A DNA stretch of 64,000 nucleotides from Cellvibrionaceae bacterium 1162T.S.0a.05 (GTDB lineage: Bacteria > Pseudomonadota > Gammaproteobacteria > Pseudomonadales > Cellvibrionaceae): positions 1,405,501 to 1,469,500 of the forward strand of contig LANB01000001.1 in the NCBI GenBank assembly GCA_000964245.1. The letters run 5' to 3'. The notes under the pieces are model-generated. The model had not been told where the DNA came from. It saw nothing but the letters and a program-made list of their open reading frames with translations, and searched no databases. The translations under genes and the position numbers were made by a program. Every line of letters begins with the position of its first letter. The stretch's first letter is position 1. Of the stretch, positions 36,287 through 44,398 are shown in pieces.

Positions 36287-37429
36287 TTAAAAGCGGCGGT
36301 GTCGATTGCTTTCATCTTCCTGAATGGAAAGTTCGTCAGCTGCGTTATTGAGATATTCCGCATCGGTTTCGGAACCGAGCTTGATCATCAAGCGCAAGTC
36401 ATTCGGCGAATCTGCATGCGCCAGCGCGTCCTCATAGGTAATTTCCCCTGAGTCATATAAATCGTAAAGCGCTTGGTCAAACGTCTGCATACCCACTTCG
36501 TTAGACTTTTTCATGAGTTCTTTTAACTCGTGTACCTGGCCCTTACGAATAATATCCTGCGCCAGAGGCGTATTTAAAAAGACTTCCAAACACGCACGAC
36601 GACCGTTGCCATCGGGCGTAGGAATCAATTGTTGTGCAACAATCCCACGCAAGTTCAACGATAAATCCATCCACAATTGTGTGTGTCTATCGGCCGGGAA
36701 GAAGTGAATAATCCGATCGAGCGCCTGGTTCGCATTGTTAGCATGCAGGGTACACAGACATAGGTGACCCGTTTCCGCAAACGCGATGGCGTGGTCCATG
36801 GTTTCCCGTGAACGTACCTCTCCGATCAGAATGACATCGGGCGCCTGCCGCAAGGTGTTTTTCAAAGCCGTTTCAAAACTGTCTGTATCGATACCCACTT
36901 CACGCTGGGTGATCACACAGCCCTGGTGTTGGTGAATAAATTCGATGGGGTCTTCAATTGAAATAATATGGCCTTTGGAGTTTTTGTTTCGATGGCCAAT
37001 CATCGAAGCCAGCGATGTCGATTTACCGGTACCGGTTGCCCCTACAAAAATGATTAGTCCACGTTTGGTCATTGCCAATTCTTTAATAATTTCGGGCAAA
37101 CCCAGTTCATCAATTTGCGGAATTTTGGTTTCGATACGTCGCAACACCATACCGGCGAGGTTACGCTGATAAAATGCACTCGCACGGAAGCGACCAACGC
37201 CGCGCGCAGAAATTGCAAAGTTCAGTTCTTTGGTACTTATAAATTCCTTGCGCTGTTTTTCGTTCATCACGCTCAATACGGTTTCGCGCGATTTTTCCGG
37301 AGACATGGGCGTAGTCGTAACCGGGACGATTTTGCCGTGTAGTTTAATCGAGGGTGGCACACCCGCAGTTATAAAAAGGTCGGATGCGCCTTTTTCTACC
37401 ATCATTGAAAGCAATCTTTCGATTTCCAT
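36287..37429 (-). CDS. pilU: PilU, PilT-like type IV pilus retraction ATPase
   Basis: Hexameric secretion-type ATPase of 380 residues. Walker A is FVGATGTGKSTSLA (about 129-142), the Asp/Walker B region is ISIEDPIEF and DVILIGEVRSRETM, and the His box is LCTLHANNANQAL. It is closer to PilU than PilT: longer C-terminal tail (EDESNRHRRF) and no AIRNLIRE motif. PilU works with PilT to power retraction under load. It is downstream of pilT on the same strand, separated by 257 bases holding a family A hairpin. Confidence 0.93.
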   Translation of the reverse strand: MEIERLLSMMVEKGASDLFITAGVPPSIKLHGKIVPVTTTPMSPEKSRETVLSVMNEKQRKEFISTKELNFAISARGVGRFRASAFYQRNLAGMVLRRIETKIPQIDELGLPEIIKELAMTKRGLIIFVGATGTGKSTSLASMIGHRNKNSKGHIISIEDPIEFIHQHQGCVITQREVGIDTDSFETALKNTLRQAPDVILIGEVRSRETMDHAIAFAETGHLCLCTLHANNANQALDRIIHFFPADRHTQLWMDLSLNLRGIVAQQLIPTPDGNGRRACLEVFLNTPLAQDIIRKGQVHELKELMKKSNEVGMQTFDQALYDLYDSGEITYEDALAHADSPNDLRLMIKLGSETDAEYLNNAADELSIQEDESNRHRRF

Positions 37430-37534
37430 TAAGGGCTCCTGTTACTTTTTACCAAAAGTATATTGGCATTATTAGTTTATCGCGAGAATACTTTTTAAGA
37501 AGGGCGTTATTTATTGTTTAGTGTTTCGCGCAAA

Positions 37535-37670
37535 GATTGCCGATCACGAGGGAACCCTTTGCGAAACCCTCACTTCGAGGATGAAGCGGCCGGCGTACCG
37601 GCGAGGGAACTACAAGGATGTATTCATGTGTTTTCGCAAAGGCTTCCCTTGTGGTCAGAGATTCAGCGAC
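37535..37670 (+). repeat. Family A intergenic hairpin element, copy 2
   Basis: Arms 37542-37567 and 37630-37656 (gatcacgagggaacccttt.. against aaaggcttcccttgtggtc) pair along about 26 bases with a few mismatches. The inner block is gcgaaac / gttttcgc, and the core has ctacaaggatgtattcatg, close to the other copies. The left edge, gattgccgatcacgag, is nearly identical to copy 3. It occupies the pilT-pilU spacer. Confidence 0.8.
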
Positions 37671-37686
37671 TCACTAACTAACAATA

Positions 37687-38721
37687 TTAAAAATTCTCCG
37701 GCATTTTGGCTTTCTCTCGCGCCACATCGCGAGAAACAATCCGCCGCTCAACCAAATCCGCCAAACACTGATCCATCGTCTGCATGCCGAGCTGTCCACC
37801 GGTTTGAATCGCAGAATACATCTGCGCCACTTTATCTTCACGGATCAAATTTCGAATTGCTGACGTTCCTCGCATAATTTCGTGTGCAGCAACCCGGCCA
37901 CCCCCCTGACGTTTTAACAGGGTTTGCGAGACAACGGCCTCCAAAGATTCCGACAGCATCGAACGTACCATCGCTTTTTCGTTTGCCGGGAAAACGTCCA
38001 CGACCCGGTCGATGGTTTTTGCTGCTGAGGTGGTGTGCAAGGTTCCGAACACCAAGTGGCCCGTTTCTGCCGCAGTCAATGCCAGACGGATGGTTTCGAG
38101 GTCTCGCATCTCGCCCACGAGGATGATATCAGGGTCTTCCCGCAGTGCGGAACGCAGGGCTTCGGCGAAGCCGTGGGTATCGCGGTGAACTTCCCGTTGG
38201 TTGACGAGGCATTTTTTACTTTCGTGTACGAACTCGATGGGGTCTTCAATGGTAAGAATATGGTGATACTTGTTTTCGTTGATGTAGTCCATCATTGCCG
38301 CAAGGGTGGTGGATTTGCCCGAACCTGTTGGGCCGGTCACCAGCACCAGGCCGCGCGGTACCGAGGAGATGGTACGGAACACCTGGCCCATGCCCAGCTC
38401 TTCCATGGTCAATACTTTTGAAGGAATGGTTCGAAATACTGCACCGGCACCGCGGTTCTGATTAAAGGCGTTGACCCGAAAACGTGCCACACCCGGCACT
38501 TCAAAAGAGAAGTCTGTTTCCAGAAATTCTTCAAAGTCTTTACGTTGTTTGTCGTTCATGATCTCGTAGATCAAACCATGGACATCTTTGTGTTCCATGG
38601 GCGGCAGGTTGATGCGGCGAACATCTCCGTCGACGCGGATCATAGGAGGGAGGCCTGCTGAAAGGTGTAAGTCAGAAGCGCCCTGTTTCGCGGAAAACGC
38701 TAATAATTCTGTAATATCCAT
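37687..38721 (-). CDS. pilT: PilT, type IV pilus retraction ATPase
   Basis: Hexameric ATPase of 344 residues. Walker A VTGPTGSGKSTTLA (about 129-142), ILTIEDPIEFVH, DIILVGEMRDLETI (Walker B), LHTTSAAKTIDRVVDVFP (His box) and AIRNLIREDK (about 289-298), the motif diagnostic of PilT. It drives pilus retraction and twitching. It is divergent from yggS, with starts 114 bases apart, the arrangement found in pseudomonads. Confidence 0.96.
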   Translation of the reverse strand: MDITELLAFSAKQGASDLHLSAGLPPMIRVDGDVRRINLPPMEHKDVHGLIYEIMNDKQRKDFEEFLETDFSFEVPGVARFRVNAFNQNRGAGAVFRTIPSKVLTMEELGMGQVFRTISSVPRGLVLVTGPTGSGKSTTLAAMMDYINENKYHHILTIEDPIEFVHESKKCLVNQREVHRDTHGFAEALRSALREDPDIILVGEMRDLETIRLALTAAETGHLVFGTLHTTSAAKTIDRVVDVFPANEKAMVRSMLSESLEAVVSQTLLKRQGGGRVAAHEIMRGTSAIRNLIREDKVAQMYSAIQTGGQLGMQTMDQCLADLVERRIVSRDVAREKAKMPENF

Positions 38722-38835
38722 GTGCTTGCCTTCTTGTACAATTTGTTCTTCGTTTTAACGGTTCGATGTTGCCGGTTTGGTCGGCGCCGAATTCCAATGC
38801 ACAGTCACAATGTTTGGCTGTCAGGTTATAAGTAT

Positions 38836-39531
38836 ATGCATAAGATCGCCGACAAACTAACGCAAGTTAAGCATCGCATACAACAAGTCGCCCGGCTTTC
38901 GGGCCGCAATCCCGACGAAATCACACTTTTGGCGGTTAGCAAGAAACACCCGGCCGCCGCTATTGCCGACGCTTACGCCGCCGGGCAAGCTGATTTTGGT
39001 GAGAACTATCTGCAGGAAGCCCTCGACAAGATGGATACATTGGCAGATTTAGCAATAACCTGGCACTTTATCGGCCCCATACAAAGCAATAAAGTGAAAA
39101 AAATTGCCCAACATTTTGCCTGGGTTCACAGTGTCGACAACCTGAAAACTGCTCAGAAATTAAGCAAGCATAGACCGGAGGATCGAGCTCCTTTGCAGTA
39201 CTGTATTCAGGTCAATATCGACAACGAAGCAAGCAAAGCGGGTGTGCTGCCGGAAAATCTCGATGAACTTGTTAAGTCTGTGCGAAACCTCCCCAATATC
39301 ACTCTGCGCGGTCTGATGGCGATACCTGAGAAAGGCACCAGTAAAGACGATGAAAATAACGCCTTCGCACGCTTGCGACAGTTACTGAACGAATTACAAA
39401 TCAAACGTGGCAAACACTTCCCCGAGCTGAACACCCTGTCGATGGGCATGTCTGCGGATATGGATGATGCCGTGTGGGAAGGTGCGACAATCCTGCGCAT
39501 TGGCACAGACATTTTTGGCCCCCGCCCCTAA
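38836..39531 (+). CDS. yggS: YggS, pyridoxal-phosphate homeostasis protein
   Basis: PLP-binding alanine-racemase-fold protein of 231 residues (E. coli 234). The PLP lysine is in LLAVSKKHPAAA (about residues 31-42); FGENYLQEALDKM, WHFIGPIQSNK and LSMGMSADMDDAV with IRIGTDIFG are all present. ATG 38836 matches the family start; 38 in-frame upstream codons overlap the pilT promoter. First gene of a long plus-strand run through rdgB. Confidence 0.94.
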   Translation: MHKIADKLTQVKHRIQQVARLSGRNPDEITLLAVSKKHPAAAIADAYAAGQADFGENYLQEALDKMDTLADLAITWHFIGPIQSNKVKKIAQHFAWVHSVDNLKTAQKLSKHRPEDRAPLQYCIQVNIDNEASKAGVLPENLDELVKSVRNLPNITLRGLMAIPEKGTSKDDENNAFARLRQLLNELQIKRGKHFPELNTLSMGMSADMDDAVWEGATILRIGTDIFGPRP

Positions 39532-39581
39532 AAGCCCTTCAAAAAGTTATACTTGCGCCCTTTGATTTCCCCGGAGGCCTT

Positions 39582-40394
39582 TTGAACGAGCTCAATATCA
39601 GTTTTATCGGTGGCGGCAATATGGCTTCAAGCATTATTGGCGGCCTTGTGGATGCGGGGCTGCCCACCGAATGTATCAGTGTCAGTGACCCGAACGAGGC
39701 CAGTCTTGAAAACCTGAAAGCCCTGTGGCCTTTGCAAACCAGCACGCGCAATACCGATATTGTGACCAACGCAGATGTGGTGGTACTGGCGGTGAAACCG
39801 CAAATCCTGGTCCCGGTTTGTGAAGGGCTAAAAGACGCCTTACCTGAGGGTTGTTTGATCCTGTCTATTGCTGCGGGATTGAGCAGTACAACGATATCGC
39901 AGGCACTCGGGGGCAAAACAGAAATTGTACGCTGTATGCCGAACACCCCCGCTCTGGTGAAACAAGGTGCCAGCGTACTCTTCGCAACACCCGCGGTTAC
40001 CGATAAACAAAAGGCGAGCGCGGACCAGGTTCTGCGTGCAGTGGGACGCGTAGACTGGATTGACGATGAAACCTTGATGGATGCCGTCACTGCGGTTTCC
40101 GGCAGCGGTCCCGCTTATTTCTTTCTTGTGATTGAAGCCATGATTGACGCCGGTGTGGAGCTGGGCCTGACGCGGGAGCTCGCCAATAATCTCGCACTGC
40201 AAACCGCTCTGGGTGCTTCGCAATTGGCAATTAACAGCGTAGATGACGTCGCTGAACTGCGCCGCAAAGTGACCTCTCCCAAGGGCACTACTGAACAAGC
40301 GATCAAGACATTTGAATCCCTCGGGCTTCGTGATATTTTTAAACAGGCCATGCAAGCCTGCGCGGCACGCTCACACGAGTTGGGCGCGAATTAA
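39582..40394 (+). CDS. proC: ProC, pyrroline-5-carboxylate reductase
   Basis: NADPH-dependent enzyme of 270 residues making proline. The Rossmann motif ISFIGGGNMASSIIGGL begins at about residue 5; the catalytic C-terminal signature is VTAVSGSGPAYFF and SPKGTTEQAI. No ATG is available before the Rossmann strand. TTG 39582-39584, five bases after GGAGG, is the likely start and gives the E. coli length (269). It lies 50 bases after yggS. Confidence 0.94.
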   Translation: MNELNISFIGGGNMASSIIGGLVDAGLPTECISVSDPNEASLENLKALWPLQTSTRNTDIVTNADVVVLAVKPQILVPVCEGLKDALPEGCLILSIAAGLSSTTISQALGGKTEIVRCMPNTPALVKQGASVLFATPAVTDKQKASADQVLRAVGRVDWIDDETLMDAVTAVSGSGPAYFFLVIEAMIDAGVELGLTRELANNLALQTALGASQLAINSVDDVAELRRKVTSPKGTTEQAIKTFESLGLRDIFKQAMQACAARSHELGAN

Positions 40395-40412
40395 GACCAA
40401 ACGGACAACGCC

Positions 40413-40997
40413 ATGACTGCACTGACTTATTTGATACATGTCTTTTTATCGCTGTTTTTTTTCTTCGTGCTTTCGCGTTTTCTTTTGCAGTTGATGCGAG
40501 CAGACTTTTATAACCCTTTTTCACAGGCTTGCGTAAAAATTACCAACCCCTTCTTAAAGCCTTTACGCATGGTGATTCCCGGCATGTGGGGCATTGACCT
40601 CGCCTCCGTGTTTTTGCTTTTTCTGATTCAGCTTATTCATGCCGAAGTCCTGGCCCTGGTGACGACGGGCACGCTTGCTAACATCGCCACTGTTTTGGTA
40701 TTCAGTATCTTTGGCACCATCATGTACATCACCTGGATGATCTGGGTATGTGCAATTATTGTGATCATTGCCAGCTTTGTTGCCCCTCACAGTGCACACC
40801 CCATTTTGATGTTAATGCGGCAATTTCTGCAGCCCTTTTTGAATCCGTTTCAGCGCCTGTTGCCACCGATGGGCGGGCTCGACTTTTCCATCATGTTGTT
40901 ATTAATTTTCAACCGCGCCTTACAGATGTTGATCAGCGAACTCGTCGTTGGTTTTGACCCCTATGGTGCGGTAATGGGGCTGATTATCGGTTTTTAA
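40413..40997 (+). CDS. yggT: YggT family integral membrane protein
   Basis: Membrane protein of 194 residues with two copies of the YggT unit: NPFSQACVKITNPFLKPLR (about 33-51) and MRQFLQPFLNPFQRLLPPMG near residues 135-155, each next to hydrophobic helices (about four or five in all). Function unknown; in E. coli it was linked to osmotic tolerance. It is placed between proC and yggU, as in most gammaproteobacteria. Confidence 0.88.
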   Translation: MTALTYLIHVFLSLFFFFVLSRFLLQLMRADFYNPFSQACVKITNPFLKPLRMVIPGMWGIDLASVFLLFLIQLIHAEVLALVTTGTLANIATVLVFSIFGTIMYITWMIWVCAIIVIIASFVAPHSAHPILMLMRQFLQPFLNPFQRLLPPMGGLDFSIMLLLIFNRALQMLISELVVGFDPYGAVMGLIIGF

Positions 40998-41008
40998 GTG
41001 GCCTTGCC

Positions 41009-41296
41009 ATGGATGCGCATTTTGAATGGCGGGGCACAACCCTGAGACTCAAATGTAAATTGCAACCTAAAGCAGCGCAGGACAAAATAAGCGGGGTGCA
41101 CAATCAGGCACTGAAGATCAGCCTGACGTCGCCACCCGTAAAAGGGAAAGCGAATGCCCATTTGATACGTTTTCTCAGTAAACAATTTGGTGTAGCGAAA
41201 TCGGCTGTGCGTATTCAGTCTGGTGAGTTATGCCAGCACAAAGTGATAGAGGTCGAGGCACCTCAATGCATTCCACCCGAGTGTGAACTCGAATAA
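41009..41296 (+). CDS. yggU: YggU / DUF167 family protein
   Basis: Small protein of 95 residues with the DUF167 core: LKCKLQPKAAQDKISGVHN, LKISLTSPPVKGKANAHLI and VRIQSGELCQHKVIEV. Function unknown. It follows yggT by 11 bases and forms part of the proC-yggT-yggU-metX run. The reading frame is compact, with no obvious membrane segment. Confidence 0.88.
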   Translation: MDAHFEWRGTTLRLKCKLQPKAAQDKISGVHNQALKISLTSPPVKGKANAHLIRFLSKQFGVAKSAVRIQSGELCQHKVIEVEAPQCIPPECELE

Positions 41297-41399
41297 AACG
41301 GTAAGCGCATAACAGCGAAAACAAACAACAACGCCGATCAAGAATATAAGTGAAAACACTATACTTGGTTAAAGTGAGACAAAGGACGAAGATCAGTCA

Positions 41400-42545
41400 G
41401 TGAGTAAGCCTTTCCCGGAAGACAGTATTGGCCTGGTAAGCCCACAAACTTACCCTTTCGACGAGCCTCTCGAACTGGCGTGCGGTAAAAGCCTCGCGCA
41501 GTGGGAGTTGGTGGTCGAAACCTATGGCGAATTGAATGCAGAAAAAAGCAATGCTGTACTCATTTGTCATGCACTTTCCGGGCACCATCATGCCGCAGGC
41601 TACCACAGCGAGGATGACAAGAAGCCGGGCTGGTGGAATCACTACATTGGCCCCGGCAAAGCAATCGATACCTCGCGCTTTTACGTTGTCTCGCTAAATA
41701 ATTTAGGGGGTTGCCACGGCTCTACCGGGCCCGCCTCTATCAACCCCGAAACCGGAAAGCCCTGGGGAAAAGATTTTCCAAACCTGCGCGTTCGCGACTG
41801 GGTTCACAGCCAGGCCAAATTGGCCGACAAGCTTGGTATTGAGAAATGGGCTGCCGTTGTCGGAGGCAGCCTCGGCGCAATGCAGTGTATGCGCTGGGCG
41901 CTGGAATACCCTGAGCGTGTTGCGCATTGCGTCGTTATCGCGTCTGCAATGAAATTGACCGCGCAAAATATTGCGTTCAACGAAACGGCACGTCGCGCCA
42001 TTATGTCGGACCCACACTTTTTTGAAGGCGATTATTTGCTTAACGAGAGCTTGCCTTCCAGTGGCTTAAGTGTTGCGCGCATGATTGGCCACCTGACATA
42101 TTTGTCGGACGATGGCATGGGCAAAAAATTCGGACGTGAACTTCGCTCGGGTTCTTTTGAGCGCGGCCGCGAAGACCCAGTCGAATTCCAGATAGAAAGT
42201 TATCTGCGCTACCAGGGCGAGACTTTTTCAAAAAGTTTCGATGCCAACACCTATATACTTATGACACGCGCGCTCGATTATTTTGACCTCGCGCGTGAAT
42301 ACGATGACGACCCTGTTGCAGCGTTTCGTCATGCTCTGTGCAAATTTCTGGTCATTTCCTTTACCTCGGATTGGCGGTTCTCGCCGGAGCGTTCACGCGA
42401 GATTGTCAATGCGCTGATGCGTGCAGATAAAGATGTTGTTTACGCAGAAATAGAATCGTCTTACGGCCACGACGCTTTCCTGATTCCCAACCAGGTGCGC
42501 TATCAGGAATTGTTCGCTGCCTACATGAATAAAATCAAGGTATAA
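41400..42545 (+). CDS. metX: MetX, homoserine O-acyltransferase
   Basis: Alpha/beta-hydrolase-fold acyltransferase of 381 residues at the first committed step of methionine synthesis. Nucleophile Ser in [12 protein letters not shown] (about residues 157-168), oxyanion region [13 protein letters not shown], catalytic His in YGHDAFL near the C-terminus. Whether acetyl- or succinyl-CoA is used cannot be settled by eye; Pseudomonas MetX enzymes transfer succinyl. The start is GTG at 41400. It is 18 bases from metW, the usual partner. Confidence 0.92.
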   Translation: MSKPFPEDSIGLVSPQTYPFDEPLELACGKSLAQWELVVETYGELNAEKSNAVLICHALSGHHHAAGYHSEDDKKPGWWNHYIGPGKAIDTSRFYVVSLNNLGGCHGSTGPASINPETGKPWGKDFPNLRVRDWVHSQAKLADKLGIEKWAAVVGGSLGAMQCMRWALEYPERVAHCVVIASAMKLTAQNIAFNETARRAIMSDPHFFEGDYLLNESLPSSGLSVARMIGHLTYLSDDGMGKKFGRELRSGSFERGREDPVEFQIESYLRYQGETFSKSFDANTYILMTRALDYFDLAREYDDDPVAAFRHALCKFLVISFTSDWRFSPERSREIVNALMRADKDVVYAEIESSYGHDAFLIPNQVRYQELFAAYMNKIKV

Positions 42546-42563
42546 AGTCAAGGTGCTGTCTCG

Positions 42564-43157
42564 ATGCGTTTAGACCATCAAGCCATACAAAAATGGATTC
42601 CACCCAAAACCCGCGTACTCGATTTGGGTTGTGGCGATGGCACCTTGTTGCGTCAACTCACCGATGAATTAAACATTCACGGCTACGGTGTCGAAATTAA
42701 CCCGGAAAACATTCTTCGTTGCGTTGAAATCTGCGTAAATGTCATTGAACAAAACCTCGACGAGGGCTTGAGCAATTTCGATGACCTCAGTTTTGATACG
42801 GTCATTATGTCGCAAACGATTCAAACCATGCATAACCCGGATAAAGTCCTCAACGAAATGTTACGCATCGGACGCCAGGCCGTCGTAACTTTTCCCAACT
42901 TTGCCCACTGGCGCGCACGCTGGCATTTATTCTGGAAAGGGCGCATGCCCGTATCAGAACACCTGCCCTATGAATGGTACAACACCCCGAACATCCATTT
43001 TTGCACCATCACTGACTTCGAAGTCCTGTGTCATGACATGGGCATCAAGGTTGTCGACAAATTGGTGATTGATCGTAACGGCACTTCGCCGCTTGTGGAA
43101 AGTTTTCCCAACTACTTCGCCGAAACCGCCTTGTACCTTCTCAGTAAGAAAAGTTAA
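42564..43157 (+). CDS. metW: MetW, methionine-biosynthesis methyltransferase-fold protein
   Basis: Class I methyltransferase-like protein of 197 residues. The SAM-binding loop is TRVLDLGCGDGTLLRQL (about 16-32); NLDEGLSNFDDLSFDTVIMS and MLRIGRQAVVTFPNFAHW are typical of MetW. MetW occurs paired with MetX and is thought to assist it; its own reaction is not firmly established. It is followed after six bases by the DUF4426 gene. Confidence 0.92.
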   Translation: MRLDHQAIQKWIPPKTRVLDLGCGDGTLLRQLTDELNIHGYGVEINPENILRCVEICVNVIEQNLDEGLSNFDDLSFDTVIMSQTIQTMHNPDKVLNEMLRIGRQAVVTFPNFAHWRARWHLFWKGRMPVSEHLPYEWYNTPNIHFCTITDFEVLCHDMGIKVVDKLVIDRNGTSPLVESFPNYFAETALYLLSKKS

Positions 43158-43163
43158 TCGCTT

Positions 43164-43601
43164 ATGAAACAAAAAATTATTTTTGCTGTAGCCTTTACCT
43201 GCCTATTATTTTCGTCAACACTTTTTGCCGTCGACTCCAAAAATTTCGGGGAATACAGTGTTGATTACACAACCTTTCCCAGCACGGCCATTACCTCCGA
43301 AATCGCGTCTATTTACGGCATCAAGCGCAGCGCCTACGAAACACTGATCAATGTTTTTGTCAGCAAGCAGGGTCAGCAGGGCGGCCTTGACCTTAACATT
43401 CGCGGCAGCGCCAAAAACCTGATGGGCCAACAGCAAACCTTGCAATTCCTGGAAATCAAGGAAGACAATACGGTTTACTATATCGCGCCAATACGCGTCA
43501 GCGGTAAAGAGGAAGTCTTGCACATCACCATTGAAGCCGAACTCGCTGACGGCAGCCAACGTTTCGATATTAATTTTTCAAAAACTTTTTACACACAGTA
43601 A
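43164..43601 (+). CDS. Exported DUF4426 family protein
   Basis: Periplasmic protein of 145 residues with a signal peptide (KQKIIFAVAFTCLLF, cleavage near LFA-VD, about residue 23). The remainder is a single beta-sandwich-like domain, with FGEYSVDYTTFPST and IYGIKRSAYETLINV as family features. Function unknown. It consistently sits between metW and rdgB in pseudomonads and relatives, and is separated here by a few bases on each side. Confidence 0.85.
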   Translation: MKQKIIFAVAFTCLLFSSTLFAVDSKNFGEYSVDYTTFPSTAITSEIASIYGIKRSAYETLINVFVSKQGQQGGLDLNIRGSAKNLMGQQQTLQFLEIKEDNTVYYIAPIRVSGKEEVLHITIEAELADGSQRFDINFSKTFYTQ

Positions 43602-43605
43602 ATTC

Positions 43606-44250
43606 ATGTCAAAAAAAATCGTACTTGCAAGCAGCAACGCCGGCAAACTTAAGGAATTTCAAATTTTATTAGCCGACTGCGGCTTCGACGTCCTCCCGCA
43701 AGCGGAGTTCAACATTCCCGATGCCGATGAAACAGGTCTCACCTTTGTCGAAAATGCAATTCTGAAAGCCCGCAACGCCTGCGCACACAGTGGCTTACCG
43801 GCTCTGGCTGACGATTCCGGCATAGAAGTCGATGCCTTAAAAGGTGCGCCAGGCATATACTCTGCTCGCTTTAGCGGAGAAGGCGCCACAGACGCACGCA
43901 ATAATGCAAAATTATTAGATGCGCTAAAAGGATTACCCAGAGAACAACGCAGCGCGCGTTACCAATGCATTCTCGTTTACATGACCCACGCGGAAGACCC
44001 AACACCCATTATTTGCCAGGGCGCCTGGGAAGGGTACATTCTGGAAGAAGAAGTCGGCGAAAATGGTTTTGGCTATGACCCATTGTTTTTTGTTCCTGAC
44101 CATGACTGCTCCTCTGCACAGTTGTCCAAAGAAGTGAAGAACAGCATTAGCCATCGTGCAATTGCAATGCAAAAGATCTTGCTGGAATTAAAAAAGCTCC
44201 AGGGAGCCTCTGGTTTTTTAAGAGGCCTGCATAATCCTGATGAATGCTGA
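43606..44250 (+). CDS. rdgB: RdgB/HAM1, dITP/XTP pyrophosphatase
   Basis: House-cleaning nucleotidase of 214 residues that hydrolyses dITP, dXTP and ITP. Motifs: VLASSNAGKLKEF (about 6-18), ADDSGIEVDALKGAPGIYSAR, QGAWEGYI, GFGYDPLFFVP and SHRAIAM. The conserved part ends near residue 197. The last 17 residues (GASGFLRGLHNPDEC tail) are extra compared with E. coli (197) and are encoded over a terminator-like hairpin. ATG 43606 follows the DUF4426 stop by four bases. Confidence 0.93.
   Translation: MSKKIVLASSNAGKLKEFQILLADCGFDVLPQAEFNIPDADETGLTFVENAILKARNACAHSGLPALADDSGIEVDALKGAPGIYSARFSGEGATDARNNAKLLDALKGLPREQRSARYQCILVYMTHAEDPTPIICQGAWEGYILEEEVGENGFGYDPLFFVPDHDCSSAQLSKEVKNSISHRAIAMQKILLELKKLQGASGFLRGLHNPDEC
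44199..44219 (+). terminator. Terminator-like hairpin inside the end of rdgB
   Basis: Stem ccaggg / cctctgg (one G-T pair, 3-base loop) followed by TTTTTT. It overlaps rdgB codons for the extra C-terminal residues, so it would act on transcripts before the stop codon is passed unless masked by ribosomes. Confidence 0.55.
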
Positions 44251-44255
44251 GTACC

Positions 44256-44398
44256 AGGGAACCTCTGAAAAATGGAAATATTTTTTCTGTGGCAAGGAAG
44301 CACCGCGCGGAGAACCGGAATTTACTAGAGTAAATGAGGATTCGAGCACGGAGCTGACGCCGCCACAGGGAAAATAAACCATTTTTCAGAGGTTCCCT
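44256..44398. repeat. Family B intergenic hairpin element
   Basis: Perfect 20-bp terminal inverted repeat, 44256-44275 (agggaacctctgaaaaatgg) with 44379-44398. Inside is a second pair (ttttctgtggc / gccacagggaaaa) and a central hairpin atttac-taga-gtaaat. It fills the rdgB / TraF-like gene spacer, and its right end includes two bases of the stop codon of the minus-strand gene. It resembles a MITE-like or REP-like dispersed element; only one copy is in this window. Confidence 0.8.

Noticed and set aside
44256-44398. Insertion sequence call for the family B hairpin
   Set aside because: Too short to encode a transposase and no target duplication could be seen; kept as a non-autonomous repeat element.
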